Position numbers and translations under genes: made by a program
Notes under the pieces: generated by a model
The model's database searches: none
Told to the model about the DNA's origin: nothing
What the model saw: only the letters and a program-made list of their open reading frames with translations
Assembly: GCA_964619675.1 (NCBI GenBank)
Contig: CAZUEO010000007.1
Location: forward strand, 22,269-86,268
DNA from: JAPLMW01 sp964619675
GTDB lineage: Bacteria; Planctomycetota; Phycisphaerae; Sedimentisphaerales; UBA12454
DNA: 64,000 nt
Reading direction: 5' to 3'
Shown: in pieces, positions 1 through 7,648 of the stretch
Position numbering within the stretch: position 1 is the first letter of the stretch
How the letters are laid out: each line of letters starts with the position of its first letter

Positions 1-138
1 GGTATTAGTCTCGATGATTTTACCTGATTTTGGAATATCATACATCATAAATCCCAATAATCGCCCAAGTGGTATCGATATAACCGCGATAACCGCCAGT
101 ACCGTGATAACTTCTACTAACGAAAACCCCTTTTTCAT
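1..138 (-). CDS. type II secretion/pilus pseudopilin, N-terminus only (partial)
   Basis: Only the first 46 codons lie in the window; the gene continues past base 1. The product starts MKKGFSLVEVITVLAV: a short basic leader, then G-F-S-L-V-E, the prepilin peptidase cleavage and N-methylation motif with Glu at +5, followed by the hydrophobic assembly helix. It should be processed at the inner membrane and packed into a pilus or pseudopilus. The ATG overlaps the stop of the upstream pseudopilin gene by 4 bases (ATGA), so it is translationally coupled and is the fifth gene of the E-F-F-pilin operon. Whether it is an H-, I-, J- or G-type subunit cannot be told from the leader alone. Confidence 0.75.
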   Translation of the reverse strand, partial: MKKGFSLVEVITVLAVIAVISIPLGRLLGFMMYDIPKSGKIIETNT

Positions 139-518
139 CGCCAGCCTTTTCTTTCCGGCACAAAAAATCTCGCCAGTTCAACCGAAACATCTTTGTTATC
201 AGCCTTGGCGGCCGCCCTGACCTTAATAAGTTTCAGGCCCTGCCACTGGCCGGTCCCATCTGATTGTTCAATTTTAACGCTCAACTTGGGCCATAACCTT
301 TTTAGGTCATCCTCGCTGATTGGCCGACCTGTAACTTCCAGACAGTCAAGCTGGGCCTGCGATGCTGAAATGCACTGCTGCCTGACTAATTGATACTTAT
401 TGATTTTCCTAAAAGCCTTCAAGGTTAATGCCATACAACTCAAAATAACTACCAGAACAGCCAGGGCAACCATCATCTCTATCAGCAGAAAACCGTTATG
501 TCTGGTGTTTTTGCTCAT
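135..518 (-). CDS. pseudopilin (prepilin-type N-terminal cleavage/methylation protein)
   Basis: A 127-residue protein starting MSKNTRHNGFLLIEMMVAL. The G-F-L-L-I-E motif at residues 9-14 is the prepilin peptidase site, followed by a hydrophobic helix to about residue 32; the rest is soluble. I chose the ATG at 518 rather than an upstream in-frame start because this places the cleavage motif after a short basic leader and gives a 4-base ATGA overlap with the upstream F-type gene. Expected role: minor pseudopilin of the type II secretion or type IV pilus machine encoded here. Length and architecture suit a GspI/GspJ/PilV-like subunit, but the exact class is not resolved. Confidence 0.75.
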   Translation of the reverse strand: MSKNTRHNGFLLIEMMVALAVLVVILSCMALTLKAFRKINKYQLVRQQCISASQAQLDCLEVTGRPISEDDLKRLWPKLSVKIEQSDGTGQWQGLKLIKVRAAAKADNKDVSVELARFFVPERKGWR

Positions 519-1957
519 ACGATGTCCGCATATTGAATAATAACTGCCATCATTGCAGAAAAAACCGAATAGGCCACGAAACCAACCATTGCTCCCAAGC
601 ATATCGTTGTCGAAGGCAGCAATATAAATCTTGCAAGATTTACCCTGTAGCTGTAATTGGAGCGCCAGACCGATTCGAGCATTTCCAGCAGGGGCAGCGT
701 ATTTTCCGGATTTTCCTGCTGCTCAAATGCCCAACTCAGCGAATTTGCCAGTCCGCACTGCCTTGCAGCATCAGCGATATTGTCACCCGCTTCGATTTTC
801 CTGAGCCATTTTTTCAATCTTTTTCTAAAACAACAGTTCACATCAAGATTAATCGCGCTGCCGACGGCCTGGTTTATGGTACAACCCGCACTCAAAGATA
901 TTCTCAATACCTCAATAACCTGCAGCGTGGAATAATTATTTTCGAACCAGTGCAGAATCGGCAGATGCCATTTAATAAAATCTCCCATTTGTGAAAGCAA
1001 CAGCGGTTTTTCCGGCCGGCGAGGCCGAAATCTGACAATGATGTAAATAACAACCGTTAAAAATACGATTCCAAAAACCATTAACCAGCCATACCTGAAA
1101 TAAATATAATCAGCAATAGCCATAAGAATCTCTGTGGATTTGGGTAATTCACCCATTGTCATTGCCTTTATAACGTCGCCAAATTTAGGTATTACGGCCA
1201 CCATAAGCCCCACCACGATTAATGACATGATAGTCAATACCACAATAAAATAGGCGGCAGGATATACCGGTCTTACTCTTTTACTGTCATCTGCTTTCTG
1301 GAGCAGGTCCCTTTCAATACTCGCAACAACCTGCGGCACTTGTCCCATTTTTTCTCCCGCCGCTATCAGGGCTGTTATTCTCGCAGGACATCTCCTAAAC
1401 CCGCGTTTGATTGATTCGCCTAATGAATAACCCTGAACGAGCCATTTTGAAATCTGCCGTAAAATCTGCGAATGTTTATATTTGATATTTTCTGATGCCG
1501 ACTGCAGGGCCATCGGCAGCGGCAGGTTCTGCCTGATACTCGCTCCAATGGTCGAGATTACAAAAGCGACAGTGGCATTTCGCTGCGTCGCGGCAACTCC
1601 GACACAATAGCAGAACAGAACCCCCATAAACAGCCCTACATACACGCCGATTATCGAAGAGACCAATATGGAAAGCGCTGCCAGCAAAATGAGGCATATA
1701 AGAACTATCAATATCGCCCTCGCCCAGCTCTTCGGCCAGGGAACGAAATCAATCTCATGCCGCATAAACAGTATAGCCATCAACGTGGCCGGGAAAATAC
1801 ACAACGATACTATTGCCGGTACGAACAATTCATTATTTGCAGCAAATATAAACAAAATTGACCCGACAACAGGCAGGGTAATGATGGCAAACCTGGGCGT
1901 TTTGAATCCCAAAAAGATATACAAAACCAGAATAGATATTGTTATAGCCAGCAGCAT
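515..1957 (-). CDS. type II secretion system F family membrane protein (second copy, divergent)
   Basis: 480 residues. Residues 1-130 are very hydrophobic with several predicted membrane segments, an addition not seen in ordinary GspF. Then come two GspF-type cytoplasmic repeats (one around the RQNLPLPMALQSASE region, one around LRISLSAGCTINQAVGSA), each followed by hydrophobic segments. GspF/PilC proteins form the inner-membrane platform above the ATPase. It lies 12 bases downstream of a more canonical F gene and overlaps the next pseudopilin gene by 4 bases. Two adjacent F genes are unusual; this one is the more divergent and might form a heteromeric platform or serve a different substrate set (inference). 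Confidence 0.75.
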   Translation of the reverse strand: MLLAITISILVLYIFLGFKTPRFAIITLPVVGSILFIFAANNELFVPAIVSLCIFPATLMAILFMRHEIDFVPWPKSWARAILIVLICLILLAALSILVSSIIGVYVGLFMGVLFCYCVGVAATQRNATVAFVISTIGASIRQNLPLPMALQSASENIKYKHSQILRQISKWLVQGYSLGESIKRGFRRCPARITALIAAGEKMGQVPQVVASIERDLLQKADDSKRVRPVYPAAYFIVVLTIMSLIVVGLMVAVIPKFGDVIKAMTMGELPKSTEILMAIADYIYFRYGWLMVFGIVFLTVVIYIIVRFRPRRPEKPLLLSQMGDFIKWHLPILHWFENNYSTLQVIEVLRISLSAGCTINQAVGSAINLDVNCCFRKRLKKWLRKIEAGDNIADAARQCGLANSLSWAFEQQENPENTLPLLEMLESVWRSNYSYRVNLARFILLPSTTICLGAMVGFVAYSVFSAMMAVIIQYADIV

Positions 1958-1969
1958 CTTTTTTTAGCC

Positions 1970-3163
1970 TTACGTCAGCCCTGTAACAATTTTTATCATC
2001 GGCAAAAAAAGCCCTAAAACCGTTATTCCTATAAAACCGCCTACAAGAATTATCATTATAGGCAACAGAACTGCCTGCAGTCTTACTTGGCTGCATCTTA
2101 CCTGCTCGATATACATCCAGCTCAGGCTGTGAAGATTATCTTCCAGTTCATTTCGTTGAGAACCCAACTGGATTGAGTACAGAAAAAGCTTTGGTATAAT
2201 CCTGCAGAACTGGCCTGCCTCCATTATATTTGCTCCCTGTTCGACCCGACCGGCAAGCAAACCGCTCTCAGAAATAAGTTTTTCACTGCCTGAAGCATCA
2301 GCGCTCAATCTTAAGCAATTCGGCATATCCTCTCCTGCAGCAATCATCACGGCCATTGATTCAGCCATTTTGGCCAATATGCTGCTGTGATGCAGTCTGC
2401 CTATAATTGGAATATTCAGCAGAAACGATTCCTTGAATCTTCTGCCTTGCGGCGTTGCCGACAGAAGAATATTCAAAATAATTATACCGCTGACCAGAAT
2501 GGCAATACTGCCCCAGAATGGTATAATATTTTTCGCTATACTGAAGATAAGCTTCGTCAATTCCGGAAGGTCGCCGCCTGTCATTTCCCCAAGCACAGTT
2601 ATAAACTGTGGAATAATCATTATATACACAAAGCTGATTATGACAGCGGCCATTAAAAAGACAACTGATGGATAAGCCATAGCCTCGAAAACAATCTTTC
2701 TGGTCTGATTTGACATTTCAATATGCCTGTTGAGGTCTGTAAGCATCTGACTCAATCTGCCTGTTTCTACGCCGGCTCTTAAAATTCTGCCGTAAAGCGG
2801 CGGAAAATGTTTTTGTCTTGCCTCAAATGCACTTTCAATACTCATCCCGCTTTCGAGGTCGTCTGCGATATCGGTAACGAGTTTCCGCATCTTTTTTGAG
2901 CCGATGTCCGCTGAAAGCTCCCGCAGGCCTCTTTCCAACGGCATGCCCGCCTTTGTGATTGATGCGAGCTGCTGATTGAAAAGCAGAAATTCACTTCTGC
3001 CTATAGCTGTTTTAGGTTTTTGGGATTTGGCTTTTTCGAGCGAATTCACACTAAGTTTCATTTCTTTAAGCAGTTCCGCGGCCTCCTGCGGTGAAGAGGC
3101 CTCGATAATACCTTTCATTAACCTGTCTGTGGCGGTCAATGCCTTATATTCAAATACTGCCAT
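1970..3163 (-). CDS. type II secretion system F family protein (GspF/PilC-like platform protein)
   Basis: 397 residues, the usual length for GspF/PilC. It begins MAVFEYKALTATDRLMKG, a typical GspF N-terminus, followed by the first T2SSF domain (about 60-185, with the conserved ITKAGMPLERGL region), a membrane segment, a second T2SSF repeat (about 265-385, with MIAAGEDMPNCL) and a C-terminal membrane helix. It anchors the assembly ATPase encoded just upstream and helps extract or polymerise pilins. A GGAG ribosome-binding site sits about 8 bases before the ATG. The E gene ends 18 bases upstream, so both are clearly in one operon. Confidence 0.9.
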   Translation of the reverse strand: MAVFEYKALTATDRLMKGIIEASSPQEAAELLKEMKLSVNSLEKAKSQKPKTAIGRSEFLLFNQQLASITKAGMPLERGLRELSADIGSKKMRKLVTDIADDLESGMSIESAFEARQKHFPPLYGRILRAGVETGRLSQMLTDLNRHIEMSNQTRKIVFEAMAYPSVVFLMAAVIISFVYIMIIPQFITVLGEMTGGDLPELTKLIFSIAKNIIPFWGSIAILVSGIIILNILLSATPQGRRFKESFLLNIPIIGRLHHSSILAKMAESMAVMIAAGEDMPNCLRLSADASGSEKLISESGLLAGRVEQGANIMEAGQFCRIIPKLFLYSIQLGSQRNELEDNLHSLSWMYIEQVRCSQVRLQAVLLPIMIILVGGFIGITVLGLFLPMIKIVTGLT

Positions 3164-3181
3164 TTTTTATCTCCTGCGTTA

Positions 3182-4357
3182 TTATTCAAAAATTCCGCAT
3201 ACTTTGCTGAGCTCATCAACGGTAGTAACTGACTCGCTGATTAATCGTTTGCCGTCGGCAAGCATATTCGTATGCCCCTGCTCCTTAAGCAGCGTTTCGA
3301 GTTTTTCGAGGTCGGTTTTTTGTGCAATTGCTTTTCTAAGCTCGCTGTTAAGCTCGACAATTTCTGAAATCAATACCCTGCCTTTATAGCCGGTATCCAG
3401 GCAATCTTTGCAGCCGGCAGCCTCAAAAAATCCGGTTTTTTCACTTTTCTTTTTACATTTATTACAGAGTTTTCTCACAAGCCTTTGATTTAAAATAGCA
3501 CAAACGCTCGATGTTACCTGATAAGGTTCAATACCCATTTCGAGCAGTCGCAGGAAACCCGCCGCAGGCGTTCCACTGTGCATTGTGCTCATTAAGAAGT
3601 GTCCTGTAAGAGCAGCTTCAATTGCAATTCTTGCCGTTTCTGCATCGCGTATTTCACCAATCATCAGAACCTGCGGGTCCTGCCTGAGCAGTGACCTCAG
3701 AGCCGTTGGAAAAGTCATTTGGCCGAAAGGCGTAATCTGTACCTGCGTAACGCCTTCGATTCTTATCTCGACGGGGTCTTCAAGTGCTACAATGCTTTTA
3801 CCGGGAAAACTCTTCAGAATAAATCGCAGCAGCGCCGCCAGCGTTGTACTTTTACCGCTGCCCGCCGGGCCGGTAAGCAGAAGTAATCCCTGATTTTTAA
3901 AAGCGATGCTTTTGAGTGTTTTACATACAGGCCCTGAAAAACCTAATTGCCCTAGTTCTGTCAGATTTTTGTGCTGATAAAAAATCCTTACAATAGCTCT
4001 TTGTCCGTAAATTGTGGGAAATACCGCAAGCCTTTCATCGAGAACACCCTGACTATCGTGTCCGGTTATCTCGATTCGGCCTTCCTGCGGTATGTCGTTT
4101 CGATAAGTCAAAAGCCCGCCAAGCACTTTTAATCTCGCAATAACATTTTCAGACAAAAACTTCGGCAGCTTTTCCACCGTCTTGAGAACGCCATCAAGCC
4201 GATATTTGACAATCAGTTCATTCTCCGTCGGCTCAAAGTGAATATCGCTTGCCCCTGTATTCATCGCCCCTTCCAGAAAACCATCAACTAAAACTGTAAC
4301 ATCCTGGGCTTTATTTTGAGGATTTTTAAGGTCTTTATTTTCGCTTTTCGTGTTCAT
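3182..4357 (-). CDS. GspE/PilB-type secretion/pilus assembly ATPase (short form)
   Basis: About 391 residues from the ATG at 4357 (an in-frame GTG at 4366 is the alternative). Visible motifs: SDIHFEP (N2 domain), Walker A GPAGSGKSTT, Asp box ALEDPVEIRIEGVTQ, Walker B-type LLRQDPQVLMIGEIRDAET, the His-box region TGHFLMSTMHSGT, and a four-cysteine zinc knuckle (CNKC...CKDC) typical of GspE/PilB and absent from PilT. It hydrolyses ATP in a cytoplasmic hexamer to drive pseudopilus or pilus assembly. It lacks the N-terminal N1 domain of full-length GspE/PilB (usually over 500 residues). First gene of the reverse operon; neither start has a strong Shine-Dalgarno sequence. Confidence 0.88.
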   Translation of the reverse strand: MNTKSENKDLKNPQNKAQDVTVLVDGFLEGAMNTGASDIHFEPTENELIVKYRLDGVLKTVEKLPKFLSENVIARLKVLGGLLTYRNDIPQEGRIEITGHDSQGVLDERLAVFPTIYGQRAIVRIFYQHKNLTELGQLGFSGPVCKTLKSIAFKNQGLLLLTGPAGSGKSTTLAALLRFILKSFPGKSIVALEDPVEIRIEGVTQVQITPFGQMTFPTALRSLLRQDPQVLMIGEIRDAETARIAIEAALTGHFLMSTMHSGTPAAGFLRLLEMGIEPYQVTSSVCAILNQRLVRKLCNKCKKKSEKTGFFEAAGCKDCLDTGYKGRVLISEIVELNSELRKAIAQKTDLEKLETLLKEQGHTNMLADGKRLISESVTTVDELSKVCGIFE

Positions 4358-4375
4358 TATTTTCACAATTATAGC

Positions 4376-4497
4376 GTTCTCTATAGAGATAGACGCGTAT
4401 TTGCCCAGAATGTTAGCTGCTAAATCAAACTTTTTTTGAATTTTTTAAAGATTTTAGATAACATAAGAGTATTCTGTACGTCTTTTTTATAGAGAAC
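4376..4497. promoter_or_regulatory. divergent intergenic region bounded by a 10-bp inverted repeat
   Basis: The 10-mer GTTCTCTATA at 4376-4385 has its exact reverse complement at 4488-4497, so each divergent gene (ATPase on the left, sigma factor on the right) has the same box just upstream of its start, reading toward it. A shared regulator or sigma-factor recognition site is a reasonable inference, but no canonical -10/-35 pair is evident here. Confidence 0.35.
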
Positions 4498-4501
4498 ATC
4501 G

Positions 4502-5056
4502 ATGATAAGCAAGGCGGAAAGTTACAGGCTGTTATGGGATTTTGCCCTGCCTGAGTCGCTGACTGCGTCTGGGAAATGGGTGCTGGGTGCAATGCAGTCT
4601 TACGGTCCTGAACTTATTACGATGTTATGGCGGATACTCGGCAATGAGCAGGACGTTTGCGATGCGTACCAGGACACATTTTTACATCTGGTTCACTATG
4701 AAAACGGCATCAAGCCTCGCAACATCAAGGCATATCTTTTCCGCTCAGCAAGCAACACAGCAATTTCAATCTTAAGGCACCGGCTTATCGAACGAAAAAA
4801 TCTGCCTCAAATCGCCGCTACCGCCAGAACTGAAACGATAGCGAATGATTTGGATTCGAACCATTTGCAGCAGCAGCTTCGATACAACATTGCCCGACTG
4901 CCTCAATATTTGCGGGACGTCATTGCTTTGCATGATTTAGCTGAATTTCCGTATGCACAAGTGGCAAAAATACTCTCAATAACCGAAATCAGTGCAAGAG
5001 TTTACAGACACAAGGCGATACAATTATTAGCGGTATGGATGAATAAGGAAGAGTAA
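4502..5056 (+). CDS. ECF-like sigma-70 family RNA polymerase sigma factor
   Basis: 184 residues, the length of an ECF sigma factor. Region 2 spans about 35-100 (LITMLWRILGNEQDVCDAYQ, then the DTFLHLV helix and AYLFRSASNTAIS). Region 4 lies at about 128-180 with the helix-turn-helix YAQVAKILSITEISARVYRHK; region 3 is absent. It would redirect RNA polymerase to a small regulon. It diverges from the secretion/pilus operon and is followed 3 bases later by a zinc-motif membrane protein that looks like its anti-sigma factor. The ribosome-binding site is weak. Control of the neighbouring secretion genes is suggested by the shared inverted repeat but not shown. Confidence 0.85.
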   Translation: MISKAESYRLLWDFALPESLTASGKWVLGAMQSYGPELITMLWRILGNEQDVCDAYQDTFLHLVHYENGIKPRNIKAYLFRSASNTAISILRHRLIERKNLPQIAATARTETIANDLDSNHLQQQLRYNIARLPQYLRDVIALHDLAEFPYAQVAKILSITEISARVYRHKAIQLLAVWMNKEE

Positions 5057-5059
5057 AAA

Positions 5060-5551
5060 ATGAAAAACAAAAAAACAACAAACTGTAAGGATATAAGAAG
5101 TCGGCTGAATAAAATAATCGCGAGCTGCATAAGTCTTGACGCAGCCTGGGTTCAAAATCATATCGTCAAATGTCCTAAATGCCAGAAGCGGTTTTCCTCC
5201 GTCGGCAAAGTATATCTGGCACTGTCGCTTTTAAAAGCCAGACCGCATCAGCTTGATTTATTAAAGCAGGCTAACGTCCAGACGATTGATACTCTCGCTC
5301 ATTCTTTACGCCGGCATCATAAGGCCGATAAATTGAAAATTGCCCGCCCTGAGCCGAAATTTATCGAAAGACTGTCTCTATTGAGAGGTTCGCTGGTCAA
5401 TACGGCAGCCTGTATCGCGATTCTGTTTCTTGCAAAAACGGGAATTTTCAATTCGATGGAAAAATTCCAGGCCGACAGTCAAAAGGTAATTAAGAATTAC
5501 TATCAAAAACAGGTAGGCCAGGAGCTTTCGGATGAGATTTTCTCAAGCTGA
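5060..5551 (+). CDS. putative zinc-binding transmembrane anti-sigma factor
   Basis: 163 residues. Residues 35-43 contain H-x3-C-x2-C (HIVKCPKCQ), the core of the ZAS zinc-binding anti-sigma motif. One membrane helix follows at about 113-130 (AACIAILFLAKTG) and a short outer tail. The architecture (N-terminal cytoplasmic zinc domain, one TM segment) and position directly after a sigma-factor gene match ECF anti-sigma factors that hold the sigma factor at the membrane until a signal arrives. The sequence is otherwise divergent, so the assignment rests on motif plus context. Its 3' end overlaps the convergent Nudix gene by 9 bases. Confidence 0.65.
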   Translation: MKNKKTTNCKDIRSRLNKIIASCISLDAAWVQNHIVKCPKCQKRFSSVGKVYLALSLLKARPHQLDLLKQANVQTIDTLAHSLRRHHKADKLKIARPEPKFIERLSLLRGSLVNTAACIAILFLAKTGIFNSMEKFQADSQKVIKNYYQKQVGQELSDEIFSS

Positions 5552-6175
5552 TTTTCTGCGTTTTGCCATTTCCTCAAGGCCGCCCAGGCACAGACTCGAC
5601 CATGTTTCCATAGTATCTTTAACCTGTTGCAGCTCTGCCGGCGTCATAAAGGCCATCTGTGTAATCATTTGTTCTTTCCTGCTGACCTTCGGCTCAGCCA
5701 GAGTCCAAAAGTGAACTATGCCAAGGTGCACGCTTCCGACCTCGTTGGATTCGTCATTGAGCAGTGCAACTATGCAATCAGTATGGCTCGTTTCAATGGA
5801 TATTTCCTCCGCTACTTCCCGCTCAACTGCAGCGCGATAAGCTTCGTAAAAATTAGTGAACAGCGGTAAATCCCAGTCAATCGGATTTATATGACCGCCT
5901 ATCCCGATTGACCTTTTTGCGACAAGCCGTTTTTCGCCGGCGCGAGCCCCTCTGATATAAGAAAGATATTTGCCGTTGTGGCTCATAATTACATAAGGAA
6001 TAAGCTGCTTGAAGGATGGGTCTTTTTCAACCTGCGACCTTAACATAAATCTTGGAACGCCCGAATTAAAAAACTCTTTGATATATTTATCTACATCAAA
6101 TTGCAAACCCTGGAACGTCCCGACATTTTCAAAAACTTTTCGCTCGACAACTAATACCTGCTCCTGCTCTGCCAT
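5543..6175 (-). CDS. Nudix hydrolase-like protein
   Basis: 210 residues. A recognisable but stretched Nudix box runs from GIGGHINP (about residue 90) to AVEREVAEEISI (about residue 115): the initial GG and the R-E-x2-E-E core are present with roughly 10 extra residues between them. Nudix enzymes hydrolyse nucleoside diphosphates linked to another moiety; the substrate here is unknown. The ATG directly abuts the gatB stop, so it is probably the last gene of the gatCAB operon. A housecleaning or nucleotide-signal role is only a guess. Confidence 0.7.
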   Translation of the reverse strand: MAEQEQVLVVERKVFENVGTFQGLQFDVDKYIKEFFNSGVPRFMLRSQVEKDPSFKQLIPYVIMSHNGKYLSYIRGARAGEKRLVAKRSIGIGGHINPIDWDLPLFTNFYEAYRAAVEREVAEEISIETSHTDCIVALLNDESNEVGSVHLGIVHFWTLAEPKVSRKEQMITQMAFMTPAELQQVKDTMETWSSLCLGGLEEMAKRRKSA

Positions 6176-7648
6176 TTAGATTCCTTTGTTTAATTTCGAG
6201 TTTAGGATTTTCGCAACCACCTGCGGATTTGCCGTACCTTTGGTTTTTTGCATTACCTGACCCATTAAAAAGCCGTGCGCCTTTTTGCTTTTCTTGTCGC
6301 CGCTTTTGACGTCGCGAGCAGCTTGCGGATTCGACGCTATTACCTTATCAACAATCTTTCCAAGCTCGCCTTCATCGTTTTTCTGAAGAAGATTTAAACT
6401 TTCTGCAATCTGTTGCGGAGAATTTTTGCTTTCCATCATTTTCTCAAATATTGTAACAGAAGCGGTAGCGCTTATCTGCCCTGTTTCAACCATCCCGGCA
6501 AGCTCAGCAAGTCTTTGCGGGCTTATTCCGAGCTCTGACACCTTGTAGCCTTTCTCGTTTGCGATTTTCAAGCCTGTTTGTGTGATAAGATTACAAACCC
6601 TCTTCGCATCGCCGCCCGCCTTTACAGCATTGTCAAAATACTCTGCCGTCGTCCTATCGGCCGTCAATACGCCGGCATCGTAATCGCTTAAACCATAACC
6701 GCTGACAAAGCGTTCCTGCATCGTCAAAGGCAATTCACAAAGTTCAGCTTTAATTTCTGCCAGCCATTTTTCATTTATCACAACCGGCACTAAATCGGGG
6801 TCGGGAAAATATCTATAATCATGTGCCTCTTCCTTCTCCCTTTGCAGAACAGTTACTTCTCGTACATCATCCCAGCCGAAGGTCTTTTTATTGCCGCTCT
6901 GTAACACTATGCCGCTTTCGAGAAACTCGTCAAGCTGCCTTCGTACCTCAAATACCGCGCTTTTTTCAAGTACCTTGAAGCTGTTCAGGTTTTTTATTTC
7001 CGTTATCGGCGTTTTGTATTCGGTATCGTCTTTTTTAATATGCAGATTGACGTTCGGCTCAAACCGCATATGTCCCTTTTGCATATCCGCTTCAGAAACG
7101 CCGAGAAACCGTACAATCCTCTGCAGCTCAATCGCAAGCAGTTTTACTTCTTCAGCGCTGTTTATATCCGGCTCAGTTACAATCTCCAATAGTGGCGTGC
7201 CCGCCCTATTAAGGTCAACCTGCGAGCAATTCTCAGCAGTGTGCAGATTTTTTCCCGCATCCTCCTCCAGATGCACCCTCCTGATTCTGACTTTTTTTAC
7301 TTTGCCGTCCGGCAGCGGGATTCCAATAAAGCCGTTCGAGCCGATCGGCAAATCGTACTGGCTGATTTGGTAATTCTTCGGCAAATCGGGATAGTAATAA
7401 CTTTTTCTGTCCCATTTGGTAAATTCCGCGATTTTGCAGTTAATCGCGACCGCCGTAAGAATCGCAAATTCAACCGCCTGCCTGTTCATCACCGGCAGCG
7501 CGCCCGGCAAGCCAAGACATACCGGACAAACCCTGCTGTTCGGCTGAGCGGCAAATATAAGTTCACATCCGCAGAACATCTTCGTCCGCGTCGCAAGCTG
7601 CACGTGAATTTCAAGTCCCACAATTATCTTATAATCAACATTTGCCAT
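6176..7648 (-). CDS. gatB: aspartyl/glutamyl-tRNA(Asn/Gln) amidotransferase subunit B
   Basis: 490 residues, normal GatB length. The N-terminus KIIVGLEIHVQLATRTKMFC, the zinc-site cysteines (C-x-C ... CPVC), the RKSYYYPDLPKNYQISQYD segment and HLEEDAG are hallmark GatB signatures. The C-terminal helical/YqeY-like tail ends about LMGQVMQKTKGTANPQVV. With GatA and GatC it converts Glu-tRNA(Gln) and/or Asp-tRNA(Asn) to the amidated forms in the cytoplasm; GatB binds the tRNA and activates the misacylated carboxylate. The stop of gatA and start of gatB overlap by one base (TAATG), indicating translational coupling. Confidence 0.97.
   Translation of the reverse strand: MANVDYKIIVGLEIHVQLATRTKMFCGCELIFAAQPNSRVCPVCLGLPGALPVMNRQAVEFAILTAVAINCKIAEFTKWDRKSYYYPDLPKNYQISQYDLPIGSNGFIGIPLPDGKVKKVRIRRVHLEEDAGKNLHTAENCSQVDLNRAGTPLLEIVTEPDINSAEEVKLLAIELQRIVRFLGVSEADMQKGHMRFEPNVNLHIKKDDTEYKTPITEIKNLNSFKVLEKSAVFEVRRQLDEFLESGIVLQSGNKKTFGWDDVREVTVLQREKEEAHDYRYFPDPDLVPVVINEKWLAEIKAELCELPLTMQERFVSGYGLSDYDAGVLTADRTTAEYFDNAVKAGGDAKRVCNLITQTGLKIANEKGYKVSELGISPQRLAELAGMVETGQISATASVTIFEKMMESKNSPQQIAESLNLLQKNDEGELGKIVDKVIASNPQAARDVKSGDKKSKKAHGFLMGQVMQKTKGTANPQVVAKILNSKLNKGI

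Noticed and set aside
135..602. Longer version of the second pseudopilin
   Set aside because: The extra 28 residues precede the prepilin cleavage motif and overlap the upstream gene out of frame; the ATG at 518 gives the ATGA coupling.
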